Shown here piece after piece: positions 5,019 to 5,245 of a DNA stretch of 5,245 nt. Source of the stretch: Bacteroidales bacterium UBA5537 (lineage in GTDB: Bacteria; Bacteroidota; Bacteroidia; Bacteroidales; Lentimicrobiaceae); contig DINP01000139.1 of NCBI GenBank assembly GCA_002426025.1, forward strand, positions 25,848 to 31,092, written 5' to 3'. A program made the position numbers and the translations under genes. Within the stretch, counting starts at the first letter, position 1, and every line of letters starts with the position of its first letter. The notes below the pieces were generated by a model, which made no database searches, was not told the DNA's origin, and was given only the letters and a program-made list of their open reading frames with translations.

Positions 5019-5245
5019 ATGTCCCGTTTCTATTTTACTTTGCTTATTTCATTCTTGCTATCTCCTCTTCTTCAGGCCCAGGTTTTACGGGGGAAAATAA
5101 CGGATAGTCAGCAAAATCCAATTCCGTTTTCCACTGTTTTTGTCAAGGAGGTTTCTTTCGGCAGTGCGGCCAACGAAGATGGGCAGTTTGAGCTCCACCT
5201 GCCGGAAGGTAACTATACCTGTGTGTTTCAAAGTATGGGATATCA
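5019..5245 (+). CDS. Secreted protein with N-terminal CarboxypepD_reg-like domain (partial, 5' end)
   Basis: Only the first 75 complete codons are present; the gene runs off the window. Residues 1-20 form a Sec signal peptide: a short basic start, the hydrophobic core FTLLISFLLSPLL (6-18), and a likely cleavage at LQA|Q. Residues 22-75 match the carboxypeptidase-regulatory-like beta-sandwich: GKITDSQQNPIPFSTVFVK (25-43), then NEDGQFELHLPEGNYTCVF (52-70) and QSMGY (71-75). In Bacteroidota this domain opens TonB-dependent SusC-type receptors, DUF5686-type outer-membrane proteins and several other exported proteins. The closing FQSMGY reminds me of the DUF5686 group, but the deciding part is missing. 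The start at 5019 follows an in-frame TAA at 5004-5006, with no Shine-Dalgarno. A Bacteroidota-type promoter lies immediately upstream, so it is probably its own unit. Confidence 0.85.
   Translation, partial: MSRFYFTLLISFLLSPLLQAQVLRGKITDSQQNPIPFSTVFVKEVSFGSAANEDGQFELHLPEGNYTCVFQSMGY

Overview
The window looks like a chromosomal segment from a member of the Bacteroidota, probably near Bacteroidales/Marinilabiliales. Three things point that way: promoter elements of the TAnnTTTG (-7) type with no good E. coli-type -35/-10 pairs, the style of the UvrA and ECF sigma sequences, and a secreted protein that begins with a carboxypeptidase-regulatory-like beta-sandwich. No mobile element, tRNA, rRNA or CRISPR array was seen. 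The lineage call is by recognition, not by a search.

Layout. Positions 1-241 hold no gene. They carry three consecutive short-period tandem repeats: an octamer array, a heptamer pair, and 16 perfectly phased degenerate heptamers. A complete uvrA (nucleotide excision repair ATPase) follows on the minus strand, 242-3061. A 206-bp divergent promoter region separates it from a plus-strand ECF-type sigma factor gene (3268-3858), which has an unusually strong AGGAGG ribosome binding site and its own terminator. Next is a 67-aa protein of unknown function (4029-4232), whose start codon abuts a long leader hairpin and which ends in a strong intrinsic terminator. Then comes a 188-aa RelA/SpoT-type HD hydrolase (4345-4911), a candidate small alarmone hydrolase. 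Last is the 5' end of a secreted CarboxypepD_reg-like protein (from 5019), cut by the window edge.

How the parts may work together. Two terminators and separate -7 elements indicate mostly single-gene transcription units rather than one operon. The known biochemistry links DNA repair (UvrA), transcriptional reprogramming (sigma factor) and possibly (p)ppGpp or a related nucleotide (HD protein). The octamer CCTGATTT recurs in the leaders of uvrA, the sigma gene and the HD gene, and forms inverted pairs in both promoter regions. This is the only sequence hint that these genes could share a regulator, and it is unproven.

Most worth a second look: the nested inverted repeats over the HD-gene promoter, the shared CCTGATTT octamer, the hairpin that covers the start of the 67-aa gene, the RSH-type catalytic residue set in a stand-alone HD protein, the phased heptamer array beside uvrA, and the missing first CxxC of the UvrA N-terminal zinc module. 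Nothing here amounts to a clearly new multi-gene system.
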